In this document: positions 1 to 8,569 of the stretch, one piece after another
How positions within the stretch are numbered: the stretch's first letter is position 1
How the letters are laid out: every line of letters starts with the position of its first letter
Origin: Deltaproteobacteria bacterium
Lineage (GTDB): Bacteria; Desulfobacterota; Binatia; UBA9968
Reading direction: 5' to 3'
Assembly (NCBI GenBank): GCA_016180805.1
Contig: JACPAM010000122.1
Location: 1 to 42,364, forward strand
DNA: 42,364 nucleotides
The notes under the pieces: generated by a model
Database searches by the model: none
The model's input: the letters and a program-made list of their open reading frames with translations, nothing else
Told to the model about the DNA's origin: nothing
Program-made: the position numbers and the translations under genes

Positions 1-1790
1 TGGCGGAACTCCACCCCGGATTCTTTCGATACCAGGAAGTAATAGAGGCCGTCCTCCGTCGGAAGGAAGATGACCAGCAACTGCCCCGGGGCGAGCCAGC
101 TTGCGGACTGCCCAAAGGTCAGCGGGCTGATGCCAGCGTACTCCGTGTAGCGGCTCCCGTACTTCTGGTTCAGCTCGTCGAGGGCCGCGAGGTAATCGCG
201 CCTGGTCTCCTCGAGTTCCCGCCGTATTCTATCGATGCGCCCCTTCGGCCCCTTGCGAAGCAGCTCCTGCTGGAGCAGGGCGCTGAGCGCAGCTTCCTTA
301 TCGAGAAGCCCTCGCGCTCCCTGGATACTTCGCTCCGCAATCTTGTCCTGGAGCTCTGGGTTCACTTTGAGGAGCTCCCGGCGCAGCATGTCCGATTTGC
401 TCTGGTCCAGATAGTTCAACGCCAGCTCGACGTCGCCGGACTTTCCCCGGCGGATGAGCGCCCTTACGAGATTTTCGTAAACCCGTTGCGCCGCCTGAGC
501 GAACTCCTTCTCCGTCTGGCCGCGAAGCGCGCCGCGGATGTTTTGCGCCAGCTCGACGGCATTCTTGTAGTCCTCGATGGCTTCATCGAGCTTCCCCGAC
601 TGGAGATACAGGTCGCCGCGGGAGGCGAGGGCCTCGCGATGCAATGCGGCGAGGCTGAACTGGCGGGCTAGTTTTACCGCCGTGTCGTACGACGCCCGAG
701 CATTGTCCCGCTGCCCGAGTTTGGCGAGCGCCCTGCCCATATTCCAGGAGATCGCGACCCTGATCAGCGGCGCCTGCGCTTTCCGCTCCAGAGCGTCGGC
801 CTCCGAGAGTTTTTGCAGGGCTTCTCGCGGGCGATCCGCTTTGAGCAACACCTCGCCCCAAGAGTCGAGGATGTTCGCCTCTAAAATGGCGTCGCCCGCT
901 TCGCGCGCCAGCCGCTGGGCCTCTTTTAGCTTGGCGACGGCATCGTCCATGCGTCCCTGCGATCCTCGCAGCCGTGCCAGGTTATTGAGAACCTGAGCCC
1001 GCAATACCGGATCGGCTCCCGCGCTTCCCTCAGCCTCGTCAAAGTCCGCCAGCGCCTCGCGGGGATTCCCCAGCTCTTGTCTGATCAGGCCGCGGTTGTT
1101 GAGAGCGCGCGCCTTCGTCTGGGGACTGGCTGAAGCCTCATCGATGGCTTTGGCGAGCCAGCTTTCCGCCTCCTGGTATTCGCCCCTGAAGTAGTAGGCG
1201 ACCGCCAGATTATTCATGGCGTTGACGCGAGGCTCCAGAGCGGCTGACACCTGTTCGCGGGCGAGAAGATCGATGGCGTCCCTATGTCTCCGCATCGCGG
1301 CCAGGAGGCTGCCCTGCCGCTGATAGACGAGGCCCAGGAAGTCCGTGGCGACGGCCTCTCGGATTTTCTGCTGTCTCTTTTGCATTTCAGCGATGATTTT
1401 TTCCAATTCGCTCACCGCTTTTTCGAATTCAGCCTCTTGATATAGGGCAAAGGCTTTATCGAGCACCGTGGCGGCGGCCGCGCCCCTCAAGGCCATCGGG
1501 CCCGACATGAGGCTCCGGTACTGCTCCGGCTCTTGGAGCGGCATGAGGCTCTGAGCGTACGTCTGGGATGGCCCCGTGCCGCGAGCCGATTCCAACTCCT
1601 CCGGCATTGCCGGAGAGGGCGCGGCCGCGGCCGGCGGCACCGGCTTCACCGGGAATGCCGGAGATGGCGCGCGCGCCGGCGGCGGCGGAAGGGGCTTCAC
1701 CTGGCTCGATGAGGCGCATGGGATCAGCAGCGCGAGAAAGATCCAGACTGTCTTCGCGGTTTTCACCGGCCGTATTGCTCTATACCGCAT
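1..1790 (-). CDS. TPR-CHAT protein, secreted, C-terminus beyond window
   Basis: The frame is open from the ATG at 1790 to the window edge (about 596 residues) with no stop. An N-terminal hydrophobic stretch (WIFLALLIPCASSS, residues 16-29) suggests a signal peptide or an atypical lipobox. A Pro/Ala-rich linker follows, then an array of tetratricopeptide repeats from about residue 120 to 430 (NNLAVAYYFRGEYQEAE, NNRGLIRQELGNPREAL and others), a charged helical region, and the beginning of a CHAT domain (LAPGQLLVIFLPTEDGLYYFLVS). CHAT domains are caspase/separase-like protease folds. The catalytic His/Cys region would lie outside the window, so activity cannot be judged. It is the last visible gene of the minus-strand series that starts with the sigma factor. 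The family call is firm; the role as a protease effector of the regulon is inference. Confidence 0.85.
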   Translation of the reverse strand, partial: MRYRAIRPVKTAKTVWIFLALLIPCASSSQVKPLPPPPARAPSPAFPVKPVPPAAAAPSPAMPEELESARGTGPSQTYAQSLMPLQEPEQYRSLMSGPMALRGAAAATVLDKAFALYQEAEFEKAVSELEKIIAEMQKRQQKIREAVATDFLGLVYQRQGSLLAAMRRHRDAIDLLAREQVSAALEPRVNAMNNLAVAYYFRGEYQEAESWLAKAIDEASASPQTKARALNNRGLIRQELGNPREALADFDEAEGSAGADPVLRAQVLNNLARLRGSQGRMDDAVAKLKEAQRLAREAGDAILEANILDSWGEVLLKADRPREALQKLSEADALERKAQAPLIRVAISWNMGRALAKLGQRDNARASYDTAVKLARQFSLAALHREALASRGDLYLQSGKLDEAIEDYKNAVELAQNIRGALRGQTEKEFAQAAQRVYENLVRALIRRGKSGDVELALNYLDQSKSDMLRRELLKVNPELQDKIAERSIQGARGLLDKEAALSALLQQELLRKGPKGRIDRIRRELEETRRDYLAALDELNQKYGSRYTEYAGISPLTFGQSASWLAPGQLLVIFLPTEDGLYYFLVSKESGVEFR

Positions 1791-1803
1791 GATTCGATCT
1801 CCC

Positions 1804-2665
1804 TTAGAGAATCTCGCCTGCCATCAGCATCTCCGCCAGCGTCGCCGTCAGCGGCAGCCCCGTCAGGTCCTCGATCCAGCCAAACTGCCCGCTGGGATTG
1901 TTCTCAAGAAAAACATAGCGGCCATCCGGTGTTAATATCATGTCTAGGGCGCTGAATGCGACCCCGAAATACTCCGAGAACTTCAAGCACTTTTCCTCGA
2001 TATCCCGAGGCAACCGATGGGCGAAATGGGGCAACTCCTCCATGTCCACTGCACGCCAATCGTGTCTCGCCTGAGGATGGTCTTGGGAATGGATCTCTGC
2101 GGCCAAAACCTTGCGGCCGATGACGGTAATACGAAGCTCGAGCCTTTTCGGGATATATTCCTGGAAAATTCCGGGCGCGTTCCTGATTAAATGAACGTTA
2201 TCGAGGTGCTCCCTAGATATAGGCGTAGTCAGCAGTCCCTTACCGGACCCTCCAAAAAAAGGCGAGCTGCAAGGCCTTGGAGGAGGCGACGCGAATCTTA
2301 TCCGGATGGTTGACCCAGAACCAATCTGCAATCCGAAACAGGCCGTGAAAGGCGGATCTGAGCTCGCCCCGGGCGAACTCTCTCTCGTCTTCGGATAAGG
2401 TCGGCGGCAGCAGGAAGGGGGTCGGCCTGCGGTACCACACGCTCCGTATACTCCTCAGGTCTATCGCTTCGCCATTAAGCCGAATGGAACCCTCGATACT
2501 TTCCCGCTCGAGCCGCAGCGTGACGGACGAATGCAGCGGGAATGAGTCGGCGTGCCAGCGAATGAAGTCGGCGCCCCTTCGGCGCAGCTCCACCACCATC
2601 ACATCGGCATGGGGATCGATCTCCTGGGTGATGATGAGGATCTTTTTTTGTGTTTGCCCAGACAT
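1804..2665 (-). pseudogene. MvdD/MvdC-like ATP-grasp peptide ligase, internally deleted and frameshifted
   Basis: Two reading frames together make one ATP-grasp protein of the family that forms omega-ester or omega-amide crosslinks in graspetides such as microviridins. The first half (ATG 2665, to about 2260) has the pre-ATP-grasp part: KKILIITQEIDPHADVM, the signature VWYRRPTPFLLPP, and NHPDKIRVASSKALQLA. The second half (from about 2265 to 1804) has GKGLLTTPIS, QEYIPKRLELRITVIGRKVL, and the Mg/ATP-binding end LDMILTPDGRYVFLENNPSGQFGW. Family members carry about 40 residues between LQLA and this second half, including the nucleotide-binding lysine. Here that segment is missing and the frame shifts next to a run of seven A (on the + strand near 2257). 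The product is probably inactive unless the assembly is wrong. It follows the precursor-like gene by 38 bp. Confidence 0.75.
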
Positions 2666-2703
2666 AAGGGTTTTTAGCTTCCGTTACGACTCCGGTTTAC
2701 GCC

Positions 2704-3159
2704 CTAATCATCGCTGATCGTATCGGATTCCCTGTCCGTGATGATCGGGCAGCAGCCGGTCGTCCTCAGGGAGGTCAGCGTGCAGGAAGTCGCTTTGCCC
2801 CTCGTCTTGATCGCTGAGTCCAGATGCTTCTTTAAATCTCCAGAGGAAATGAACGTATCTTTTCCCAGGAGGTCCGAAAGGTCCTTTTCCGAGAGAGCCT
2901 TCTCGCCCGACTTCGTCTGGGCGGCAACGAACATGGGCTGCCTCGTTTGGGCATCAAAATAGAGCTGCGATTCCGGATCGTAATAGCCGGGCGGGATCTG
3001 AAGCCGCGGCGTGTCCTGCAAAAAGAGACCCGCAAACACGCCGGCGTTCGCATGACTGCTCTCTCTTCTGAAAACAGGCCAGGCCACCAGCCCGAGCGCC
3101 GTCATGCCGAGGCACTTTAGAAAGCCCCTCCGGTTATCCCTGTTTTTTTCCTCCTTCAT
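2704..3159 (-). CDS. Tat-signal small protein, candidate graspetide-type precursor
   Basis: A 151-residue protein with a good Shine-Dalgarno (AGAAAGGA) before its ATG. It begins with a twin-arginine-like signal (NRRGFLKCLGMTALGLVAWPVF, residues 9-30, consensus RRGFLK), so export in folded form by Tat is likely. The middle (residues about 45-110) is hydrophilic, with PPGYYDPESQLYFDAQTRQP. The C-terminus has three cysteines (SCTLTSLRTTGCCPII) and ends TDRESDTISDD, where Thr/Ser residues alternate with Asp/Glu. That tail has the donor/acceptor layout of graspetide core peptides, and the next gene downstream is an MvdD-like ATP-grasp ligase. The precursor role is inference from those two facts. 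A large Tat-type leader would be unusual for a graspetide, and a non-modified Cys-rich exported protein is the main alternative. I do not recognise the family. Confidence 0.6.
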   Translation of the reverse strand: MKEEKNRDNRRGFLKCLGMTALGLVAWPVFRRESSHANAGVFAGLFLQDTPRLQIPPGYYDPESQLYFDAQTRQPMFVAAQTKSGEKALSEKDLSDLLGKDTFISSGDLKKHLDSAIKTRGKATSCTLTSLRTTGCCPIITDRESDTISDD

Positions 3160-3193
3160 ATCGATGGTCCTTTCTCTTCAAAAATTTTTTCGG

Positions 3194-5041
3194 TTACCGG
3201 TACACAAACCAGGAAGTCACTTTTGCCTCTCTTAGCGCAAAGACCAACCGCAGGTCCTCATAAACGAGATATTTGCCCGAGCCCGTTTCCTCCACCCGGT
3301 CTGGATCCCCATACTGCGCGACAATCTGTTTCGCATCGCTCCCGATTCCGATTCCCTCCGCTGTTCTTTGTTTCGAGCGGCCGTTGACCGAAACCTGATC
3401 GACACGGCTATCCCGAAGCAGCACGGTTAATCCGATGCTCTCGTAGACGCGCGCATGGATTCTTCGGTTTAGCAGCAAAGTCAACTCCCGATCCGGAAGC
3501 GCCAAGCTCTTGGCATCCTGCCCTGGCCGTATGGGGAGCGAAGAGGAAGCTCGATCTGCCCTGCCACCTCCGGCGGCCCTTTTTTCCTGAGCTAGCCCAA
3601 GCTGCTCCCGCGCCATTTGAACATATGGGCTACTTCTCTGACTGGCTAGTTTAACATACCGCTGCAGGGCGGCTCGGGACCTCTTCTTGTCGCCTCTGAG
3701 GGACCACGCTTGCGCCAAATTGAAGTGCGGATCGGCATACCCGGCATCGAGCCTCGCAGCCTCTTCCAATCTCGCGACGCCCCTGTCCCTGGCGCCGGCG
3801 AGCAGGAATACCACGCCGAGGTTGTTCTGGGCCATGGCATGGCGCGGATTCGCTTTCAGGGCCTCTTCCAGATGCGCCTGGGCAAACGTGTTTTTCCCCT
3901 GATCCAGGAGGGCGCAGCCGAGGTTCGCATAAGCAGGCCAGGAGGCCGGATTCATCTCGATCGCCTTCTTATAATGGTCGACCGCCTGGTTGAGCAGCTC
4001 TTCGAAACGCTCCCTATTTTCGCTAAGGCGGTCGGCGGCACCCCTCAGGCGCAGCCGCTCGGCCGCGCTTGTAGTTTCGAGGGCCGCGGAGCACTTTGTC
4101 TTTTTCCGCTGGGGGGGCTCGAAGTGGCTCAGGGCCAGACGATGATACGTGAGGCCCAAATTATGGTGCACTTCCGGACTCGGATAGACGCTGAGAAAGT
4201 TCCTAAAAGCGTCCAAGACGATCTCATAATCCCGCCGCATGAAATACCCGATGCCCGCGTCGAAGAGGTGCAGGCGGTCGACGATGCCCTGAACGTGCTG
4301 CGCGATCCGTCTCTTCCGTTCCTCCTTGGAGGGATGGCAGGGGCTTGGACCGTTCGTCACCAAGCGATCGAGAAGCGAATACACTGTTGACGCGTCATAG
4401 CCCGCGATCGAGGCATAGACGATCCCCGTCTCGTCGGCCTGGAGCTCTTTCTCTTTCCGTATCTCCTGGGCGGTAACGATGACCGTGCCGACTTCCCGTT
4501 TTCCTTTGACCTCCTCGCAGAGCCTGGCGGCAATTTCGGCGGCGAAGCCACGTCCCGCCGCGCCGATTTCCACCAGCCGTTTCTCCACCCGAGGGGGCAA
4601 TTCCTGCTCGATCGGTCTATCGGTCTGCCCTATAGCGATATGGGCAAGCTCGTGCGCGATGACTATCGCCAGCTCATCGTCGTTTTGCGCCAGTTCCACA
4701 AGACCTCGGGTTAGAAAAACAAAGCCCCCCGGATAGGCGCAAGCCCCTTTGACCCCCGTGTCGAGGACCTCCACGGTATAGACCACTTCCGGCCGCTTTC
4801 TCACAACCGGAAGAAGCCGAGAGGTAATGCGCTTTACCCTGTCGGCCATCGGCCCTTCTTTAATCAACCCTATCCGTTCTTTGACGTAAGCGGCCCCGTA
4901 GGCTCCTATCTCCGCCTCTGAAAGTTTTGCCGGCAATCTAGCCAGATCCTTCTCGCGCAGCCTGAAGGCGCAATCCAATCCCTCGGCGGAAGATGCGGCC
5001 AAGAGAATCATGCAGTAGACGGCGATGCCAAGACGTATCAT
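3194..5041 (-). CDS. Secreted M48-family zinc metalloprotease with TPR domain
   Basis: From ATG 5041 the protein has 615 residues with a signal peptide (MIRLGIAVYCMILLAASSAEG). The peptidase M48 domain has the zinc motif HELAH within IVIAHELAHIAIGQ (near residue 130) and the third ligand in EKELQADETG. PGGFVFLTRGLVE is typical of the BepA/YfgC-like group, which degrades or helps assemble outer-membrane proteins in the periplasm. TPRs follow (about residues 275-470). A C-terminal beta-rich module ends IGIGSDAKQIVAQYGDP ... YLVYEDLRLVFAL, a pattern often seen in periplasmic proteins. A start 57 bases upstream (5098) is possible but would overlap the anti-sigma gene; 5041 puts the signal peptide at the N-terminus. 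Only 25 bp separate it from the anti-sigma stop, so co-transcription is likely. Confidence 0.9.
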   Translation of the reverse strand: MIRLGIAVYCMILLAASSAEGLDCAFRLREKDLARLPAKLSEAEIGAYGAAYVKERIGLIKEGPMADRVKRITSRLLPVVRKRPEVVYTVEVLDTGVKGACAYPGGFVFLTRGLVELAQNDDELAIVIAHELAHIAIGQTDRPIEQELPPRVEKRLVEIGAAGRGFAAEIAARLCEEVKGKREVGTVIVTAQEIRKEKELQADETGIVYASIAGYDASTVYSLLDRLVTNGPSPCHPSKEERKRRIAQHVQGIVDRLHLFDAGIGYFMRRDYEIVLDAFRNFLSVYPSPEVHHNLGLTYHRLALSHFEPPQRKKTKCSAALETTSAAERLRLRGAADRLSENRERFEELLNQAVDHYKKAIEMNPASWPAYANLGCALLDQGKNTFAQAHLEEALKANPRHAMAQNNLGVVFLLAGARDRGVARLEEAARLDAGYADPHFNLAQAWSLRGDKKRSRAALQRYVKLASQRSSPYVQMAREQLGLAQEKRAAGGGRADRASSSLPIRPGQDAKSLALPDRELTLLLNRRIHARVYESIGLTVLLRDSRVDQVSVNGRSKQRTAEGIGIGSDAKQIVAQYGDPDRVEETGSGKYLVYEDLRLVFALREAKVTSWFVYR

Positions 5042-5066
5042 GCGAGCTTCGGGGATTTGACGCTGT

Positions 5067-5966
5067 CTAAGAGACTTCGCTGACGACAAGAATCCCATCT
5101 TTCATCACGCGAACCTTTATTTCTGCCGGCGTCTCCTTCCTGGATTCGACCCGGGTCTGAAGGCCGTGCTGGATCTCGATTTCAGTCACAGTCTCAAAGG
5201 GCATCTGTGGAGCCGCCTTTCTGAGAAGCGCCACAAGCTGCGCGCGGGATGCGTTGGTCTTTTCCCTCTCATAAGCGAGCAGACCACTTCTGAGCTCGGG
5301 AGTGAGCGCTATATTGCTCTCCGCTACAACTGTTTCTCCGGTGCCAAACGCAAAACCTTGGGGTCCCTGAGTCCGGGTGGCCCTCGGATGATCCGGTGTC
5401 TTTTGCTCCTCAAGATATTGCGGAAGGGCCATCAGAAGGGCGATGACTAAAACGGCGCAGGTGCCGACCCCCGCCAGGGCCCATCGCGGATGCGATACAA
5501 GAGGCTCCATCCACTTCCGGGCCCCTTCTTGAATCCGATAGCCAAGGCCTATCCACAAGGATGGCTTCGGAGATCCTGCCAAATTCACTGCTTGCTTAAG
5601 GAGATGAGAAGGGGTAAGCCGATAATTATCCGATAATGTCCGCGAGCGATCCGCGTCGATGAACTGATGCAAACAGGATGGACAGCGAACGAGATGCTCC
5701 TCCAAGCGCTCCCGCTCCTCGGCCGAAAGGACGCCATCCAGATAACCGGCCAACACCGTGGCATCCGGGCACTCTTGGCTCGGGACCCCGCGGCGAGTCT
5801 CGGTCTGGACGACCCTTTGCACGGCCTCATCCAGGATCTTGAGAGATTCCACCTCCCCGCGGCATTGCACGCATCCCTGAAGATGGCGGCGCACCTCTTG
5901 CATTTCACCCGGTGTCCCGTCCTCGTAAACAAAACGAGTCAGGATCTGGCTTTCGGGGCAAGGCAT
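5067..5966 (-). CDS. Membrane anti-sigma factor with two zinc-finger modules
   Basis: A 299-residue protein with two anti-sigma zinc-finger modules of H-x3-C-x2-C type: RRHLQGCVQC (about residues 26-35) and EEHLVRCPSC (about 90-99). One membrane segment (WALAGVGTCAVLVIALLMAL, about 161-180) is followed by a C-terminal domain of about 115 residues on the far side of the membrane, with no recognised family. This is the standard layout of an anti-sigma factor holding an ECF-type sigma at the membrane. The sigma gene lies directly upstream, with 19 bp between its stop and this ATG. A copy of the 12-base motif CTGTCCGTCTAA overlaps that stop codon, so this gene probably has its own promoter read by the same sigma. 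The downstream M48 protease could act on it, but that is inference. Confidence 0.85.
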   Translation of the reverse strand: MPCPESQILTRFVYEDGTPGEMQEVRRHLQGCVQCRGEVESLKILDEAVQRVVQTETRRGVPSQECPDATVLAGYLDGVLSAEERERLEEHLVRCPSCLHQFIDADRSRTLSDNYRLTPSHLLKQAVNLAGSPKPSLWIGLGYRIQEGARKWMEPLVSHPRWALAGVGTCAVLVIALLMALPQYLEEQKTPDHPRATRTQGPQGFAFGTGETVVAESNIALTPELRSGLLAYEREKTNASRAQLVALLRKAAPQMPFETVTEIEIQHGLQTRVESRKETPAEIKVRVMKDGILVVSEVS

Positions 5967-5985
5967 TTAGGAGTCCCTTCTCCTT

Positions 5986-5997
5986 TTAGACGGACAG
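5986..5997 (-). promoter_or_regulatory. Regulon motif CTGTCCGTCTAA before anti-sigma gene
   Basis: The minus-strand 12-mer CTGTCCGTCTAA overlaps the stop codon of the sigma gene and lies 19 bases before the anti-sigma ATG. It is identical to the copy at 7227-7238. The CGTC core is typical of -10 elements used by ECF-type sigma factors. An A-run (GGGAAAAC) lies about 10 bases upstream, but I see no clear GGAAC-type -35 element. Confidence 0.6.
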
Positions 5998-7077
5998 ATA
6001 CTGGGTTTTCCCAATTCCCCTGGCCTTCAGTGCCGTTCTCAAGTATGAAATCGCTTCTTGACGTATCCTGTAGATTTCTCTATCCGAGCGCCGCATCAGG
6101 TGCGCGATATCCTGGGGCGACATCGGAGGATTCGTGTAAAATCTCAGACGGACATAAAGGCCCAATTCCGCGGGCAGCTCATCCACCACCTGTTTGAGAA
6201 CTGAAAAGCCTTTCTCCAGCGACCGCTCATCCTCTGCGGCGAACAATACGGTCTCAGGGCAGTAGGTAAAATCGGGGACCTCCCATTCTTTGCCACCGCC
6301 CTGTCCGTCTTCCAAACCCAGAGAGTATTCCATGCCGGGTCTGCCGCTAGGCGAAAGCTGTCGTTTTCGCCCCGACACTGCCTCCCTTACTTGTGCCAGT
6401 GCCTGTTCGATGCGGCTTTGCGGATAACGATTCCCGCTCTCATCGCGCAAGACCTCGGAAAGATATTTTTCGCTGCACGCATTCCAGTAAATTTGCCGAT
6501 AAACTTCCTGCTCCAATGGGGGGAGCTGAAGGACGGCTTCAGGAAGGCGCCTACGGCCCTTCGATTTTCTGCGAAGATCCAAACAAAGATTGTGGATGGT
6601 TGTGAGAATATATCCGGTGAAGCTCCCGCGTCCCGCGTAGCTTAAGATCCGGCGAAAGCCATCTTCAATCAAAAGGACACGGATGTCCTGCAAAAGATCC
6701 TGGCTTTCCCTCGCAACTGCCTTAAACTCCTTTTCAAAAAAGCGCTCAAAGGCTCTCCAGGCGCGATCGGTATCTTCCTTGAAGAGCTCCAAAATCCGGC
6801 CCGCCAGCAAATCTCGGATTTTTATCGTGAGAAAGGTAGAAAGGGACGCGCGTCCATTGAAGGCGCGGAGAACGGAGAAGTCGTCGGCTCGAAGGAGGCG
6901 GACAACGTTGAGGTATTCCGCTTCCAGCTCGCGGTTGGAAAAAGCCAGGGAACAGAGCGAATAGATGAGATCGCTGTAGCGGTGTACGAATTCCTCCCAG
7001 GCCCCCTGCTCTCCCCTGATCAGGTTCTGAATCAGGGCGAGGTCAACGCTCCTCTCGTAGCCTTCCCTGACATTCAT
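5986..7077 (-). CDS. Sigma-70-family factor with two region-2-like modules
   Basis: A 363-residue protein. Residues about 12-95 look like sigma region 2 (LIRGEQGAWEEFVHRYSDLIYSL ... FNGRASLSTFLTIKIRDLLAGR). Residues about 110-185 repeat that pattern (LLQDIRVLLIEDGFRRILSY ... RGSFTGYILTTIHNLCLDLRR), and residues about 295-355 look like region 4 (MSPQDIAHLMRRSDREIYRIRQEAISYLR). Usual ECF factors have one region 2 and about 180-200 residues, so this one is long and carries an apparent duplication. The gene starts a minus-strand series with its cognate anti-sigma. A strong housekeeping-type promoter lies upstream (7130-7157), so it is probably made constitutively and controlled by the anti-sigma. 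Family call is good; which copy of region 2 binds the -10 element is unknown. Confidence 0.8.
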   Translation of the reverse strand: MNVREGYERSVDLALIQNLIRGEQGAWEEFVHRYSDLIYSLCSLAFSNRELEAEYLNVVRLLRADDFSVLRAFNGRASLSTFLTIKIRDLLAGRILELFKEDTDRAWRAFERFFEKEFKAVARESQDLLQDIRVLLIEDGFRRILSYAGRGSFTGYILTTIHNLCLDLRRKSKGRRRLPEAVLQLPPLEQEVYRQIYWNACSEKYLSEVLRDESGNRYPQSRIEQALAQVREAVSGRKRQLSPSGRPGMEYSLGLEDGQGGGKEWEVPDFTYCPETVLFAAEDERSLEKGFSVLKQVVDELPAELGLYVRLRFYTNPPMSPQDIAHLMRRSDREIYRIRQEAISYLRTALKARGIGKTQYLSV

Positions 7078-7129
7078 AGAGGGTGCCTACCTACCTTAAG
7101 GGTCGCCATACCTGTTGAAAAATCAGCCA

Positions 7130-7157
7130 ATTATAGTCCTTCAATACCTTCGGTCAA
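7130..7157 (-). promoter_or_regulatory. Sigma70-type promoter of the sigma-factor gene
   Basis: On the minus strand TTGACC (7157-7152) and TATAAT (7135-7130) are separated by 16 bases. This is a near-consensus housekeeping promoter, with about 52 bases from the -10 box to the sigma-gene ATG at 7077. It faces away from the motif-driven plus-strand genes that begin at 7227. Confidence 0.75.
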
Positions 7158-7226
7158 GCTGATTTTTATAGGCTAAAAGACTCATAACCTTGCTTCCGGA
7201 CCAAGAAAATCTTTAGAAGTCCAGAT

Positions 7227-7238
7227 CTGTCCGTCTAA
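7227..7238 (+). promoter_or_regulatory. Regulon motif CTGTCCGTCTAA before membrane M48 gene
   Basis: A 12-base motif identical to the minus-strand copy at 5986-5997. It ends 17 bases before the ATG at 7256, so if it is a -10 element the leader is very short. The spacer contains AGGAAGCAGG, a plausible ribosome-binding site. Confidence 0.6.
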
Positions 7239-7255
7239 GGAAGCAGGTAGCCAAG

Positions 7256-8440
7256 ATGGCGAGAGCCACCATTGAGATAGTTTTCTTTTGCCTGTCGATA
7301 GCTCCTCCCTGGATCCTAGCCTGGTGGGCGGAGCGCCGACTCGTAGGCGATGAAGAAGACGACCGCAACCTCTTTTATCGCGTCAAAAGCTACGCCTCTT
7401 GGATCAGCGTCGCACCATTCATCGCCCTGCTCGGCAGCCTGGTGATCCTAGAAGAGCTCCACTTCATAACCTACTTCATCTGCCTTTTTGCAGGATTGGC
7501 ACTGTTGCTTTTGATACAAGAGTTTGCCTTTAAGCACCTGCACGAAAAAATTTCTGCGAATCCGCAGGGCCTGCGAGCCATTTTTACAAGCACCTGGAGT
7601 GTGATCGTTTTAACCCTTGTCCCGCTGCTCCTTTACCTCTTAGTGGTAGAAGGCCTCTCTCTTCTTGCTAACCTTTATCTTTCCGATTCCTGGCTTGATG
7701 AGAGAAACATCTGGATCTGGATCGTCATCTTAATTGCCTTGGGTCTGTCCACCACCGCCTTTCTCACCCCCTGGGTCCTTAAAGTCCTCTATCGAGCCAA
7801 AAGAGTCCAGGAGGGACGATTCTTTAGAGCCGCTCAAAAAGCAGCGGGAATCCTCGGTACCGAGTTCGAGGGAGTCTATCTCTACCCGGATTGGCCTGCG
7901 GGGCGTGCCGTCGTGCTCACAGATCTGCATGGAAAGGTCACGGCCTCCGAAAGCCTAGAAAGGCTTTTAAATGACTGTGAATTAGAGACCATCGCCTTAC
8001 ACGAGGCCGCCCATCTTAAAAATAAGCACCTTATCTTTTTACTGGCGCTCTCTATCTCCATCGGTGTGTTTTCAGGGTTAATGATCGCCTTAGGCTTACC
8101 GCTGCTGCTCGAGCAAGCAGAAAAATCCCTGTGGATCTCTCAGCATCTGGGAAAATGGGGCTGGATTTTCATCGCACCTTCGATGGGACTTCTCGGGATG
8201 TTGGCCATCCTTGCCTTGTTCTTCTGGTCGATGAGGCAAATGGAATTCTCGGCAGACCGCTCAGCGGTCTTACACGGGGCCTCTCGAGAAGATCTCGTCT
8301 CTGCCCTCGCAAAGCTGCATCAGAAAAATTTAATAGGAAGCCGCTGGACTTGGCTCGACCGATTCTTCCAGACCCACCCCTCTCTGAACTCCCGCATCGA
8401 ACAGATCCGTAAAATCAATACCGAAGCAACTCGGCTCTAA
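7256..8440 (+). CDS. Integral-membrane M48-family metallopeptidase
   Basis: A 394-residue membrane protein. Hydrophobic segments include residues about 7-22, 54-90, 115-140, 149-175, 262-285 and 298-328. The zinc motif HEAAH (IALHEAAHLKNKH, about residues 249-253) lies before the later membrane segments. The third ligand is the Glu in MEFSADRSAVLHG (about 330), the expected second M48 motif. This is the HtpX / Ste24-like layout, with the active site at the membrane and a role in degrading misfolded membrane proteins. It is divergent from the sigma-factor gene and preceded by the regulon motif, which points to an envelope-stress role. Length and motifs suggest an intact enzyme. The regulatory link is inference from the shared motif. 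Confidence 0.88.
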   Translation: MARATIEIVFFCLSIAPPWILAWWAERRLVGDEEDDRNLFYRVKSYASWISVAPFIALLGSLVILEELHFITYFICLFAGLALLLLIQEFAFKHLHEKISANPQGLRAIFTSTWSVIVLTLVPLLLYLLVVEGLSLLANLYLSDSWLDERNIWIWIVILIALGLSTTAFLTPWVLKVLYRAKRVQEGRFFRAAQKAAGILGTEFEGVYLYPDWPAGRAVVLTDLHGKVTASESLERLLNDCELETIALHEAAHLKNKHLIFLLALSISIGVFSGLMIALGLPLLLEQAEKSLWISQHLGKWGWIFIAPSMGLLGMLAILALFFWSMRQMEFSADRSAVLHGASREDLVSALAKLHQKNLIGSRWTWLDRFFQTHPSLNSRIEQIRKINTEATRL

Positions 8441-8523
8441 GAGCTACATCACAAGCCTCTTTTTGCCGCCGTTCCAGGGTATCTCCGTCCGGCTGCAGCC
8501 TTCTGGCTCGTCAATTTCGGATG

Positions 8524-8535
8524 CCGTCCGTCATA
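8524..8535 (+). promoter_or_regulatory. Variant regulon motif CCGTCCGTCATA
   Basis: It matches the consensus CTGTCCGTCTTA at 10 of 12 bases and lies 34 bases before the lipoprotein ATG at 8570. It is the weakest of the six copies but has the same position and orientation relative to a gene start. Confidence 0.45.
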
Positions 8536-8569
8536 AGAACATGGAAGACGACAAAGGGGGGCAAAGGAA

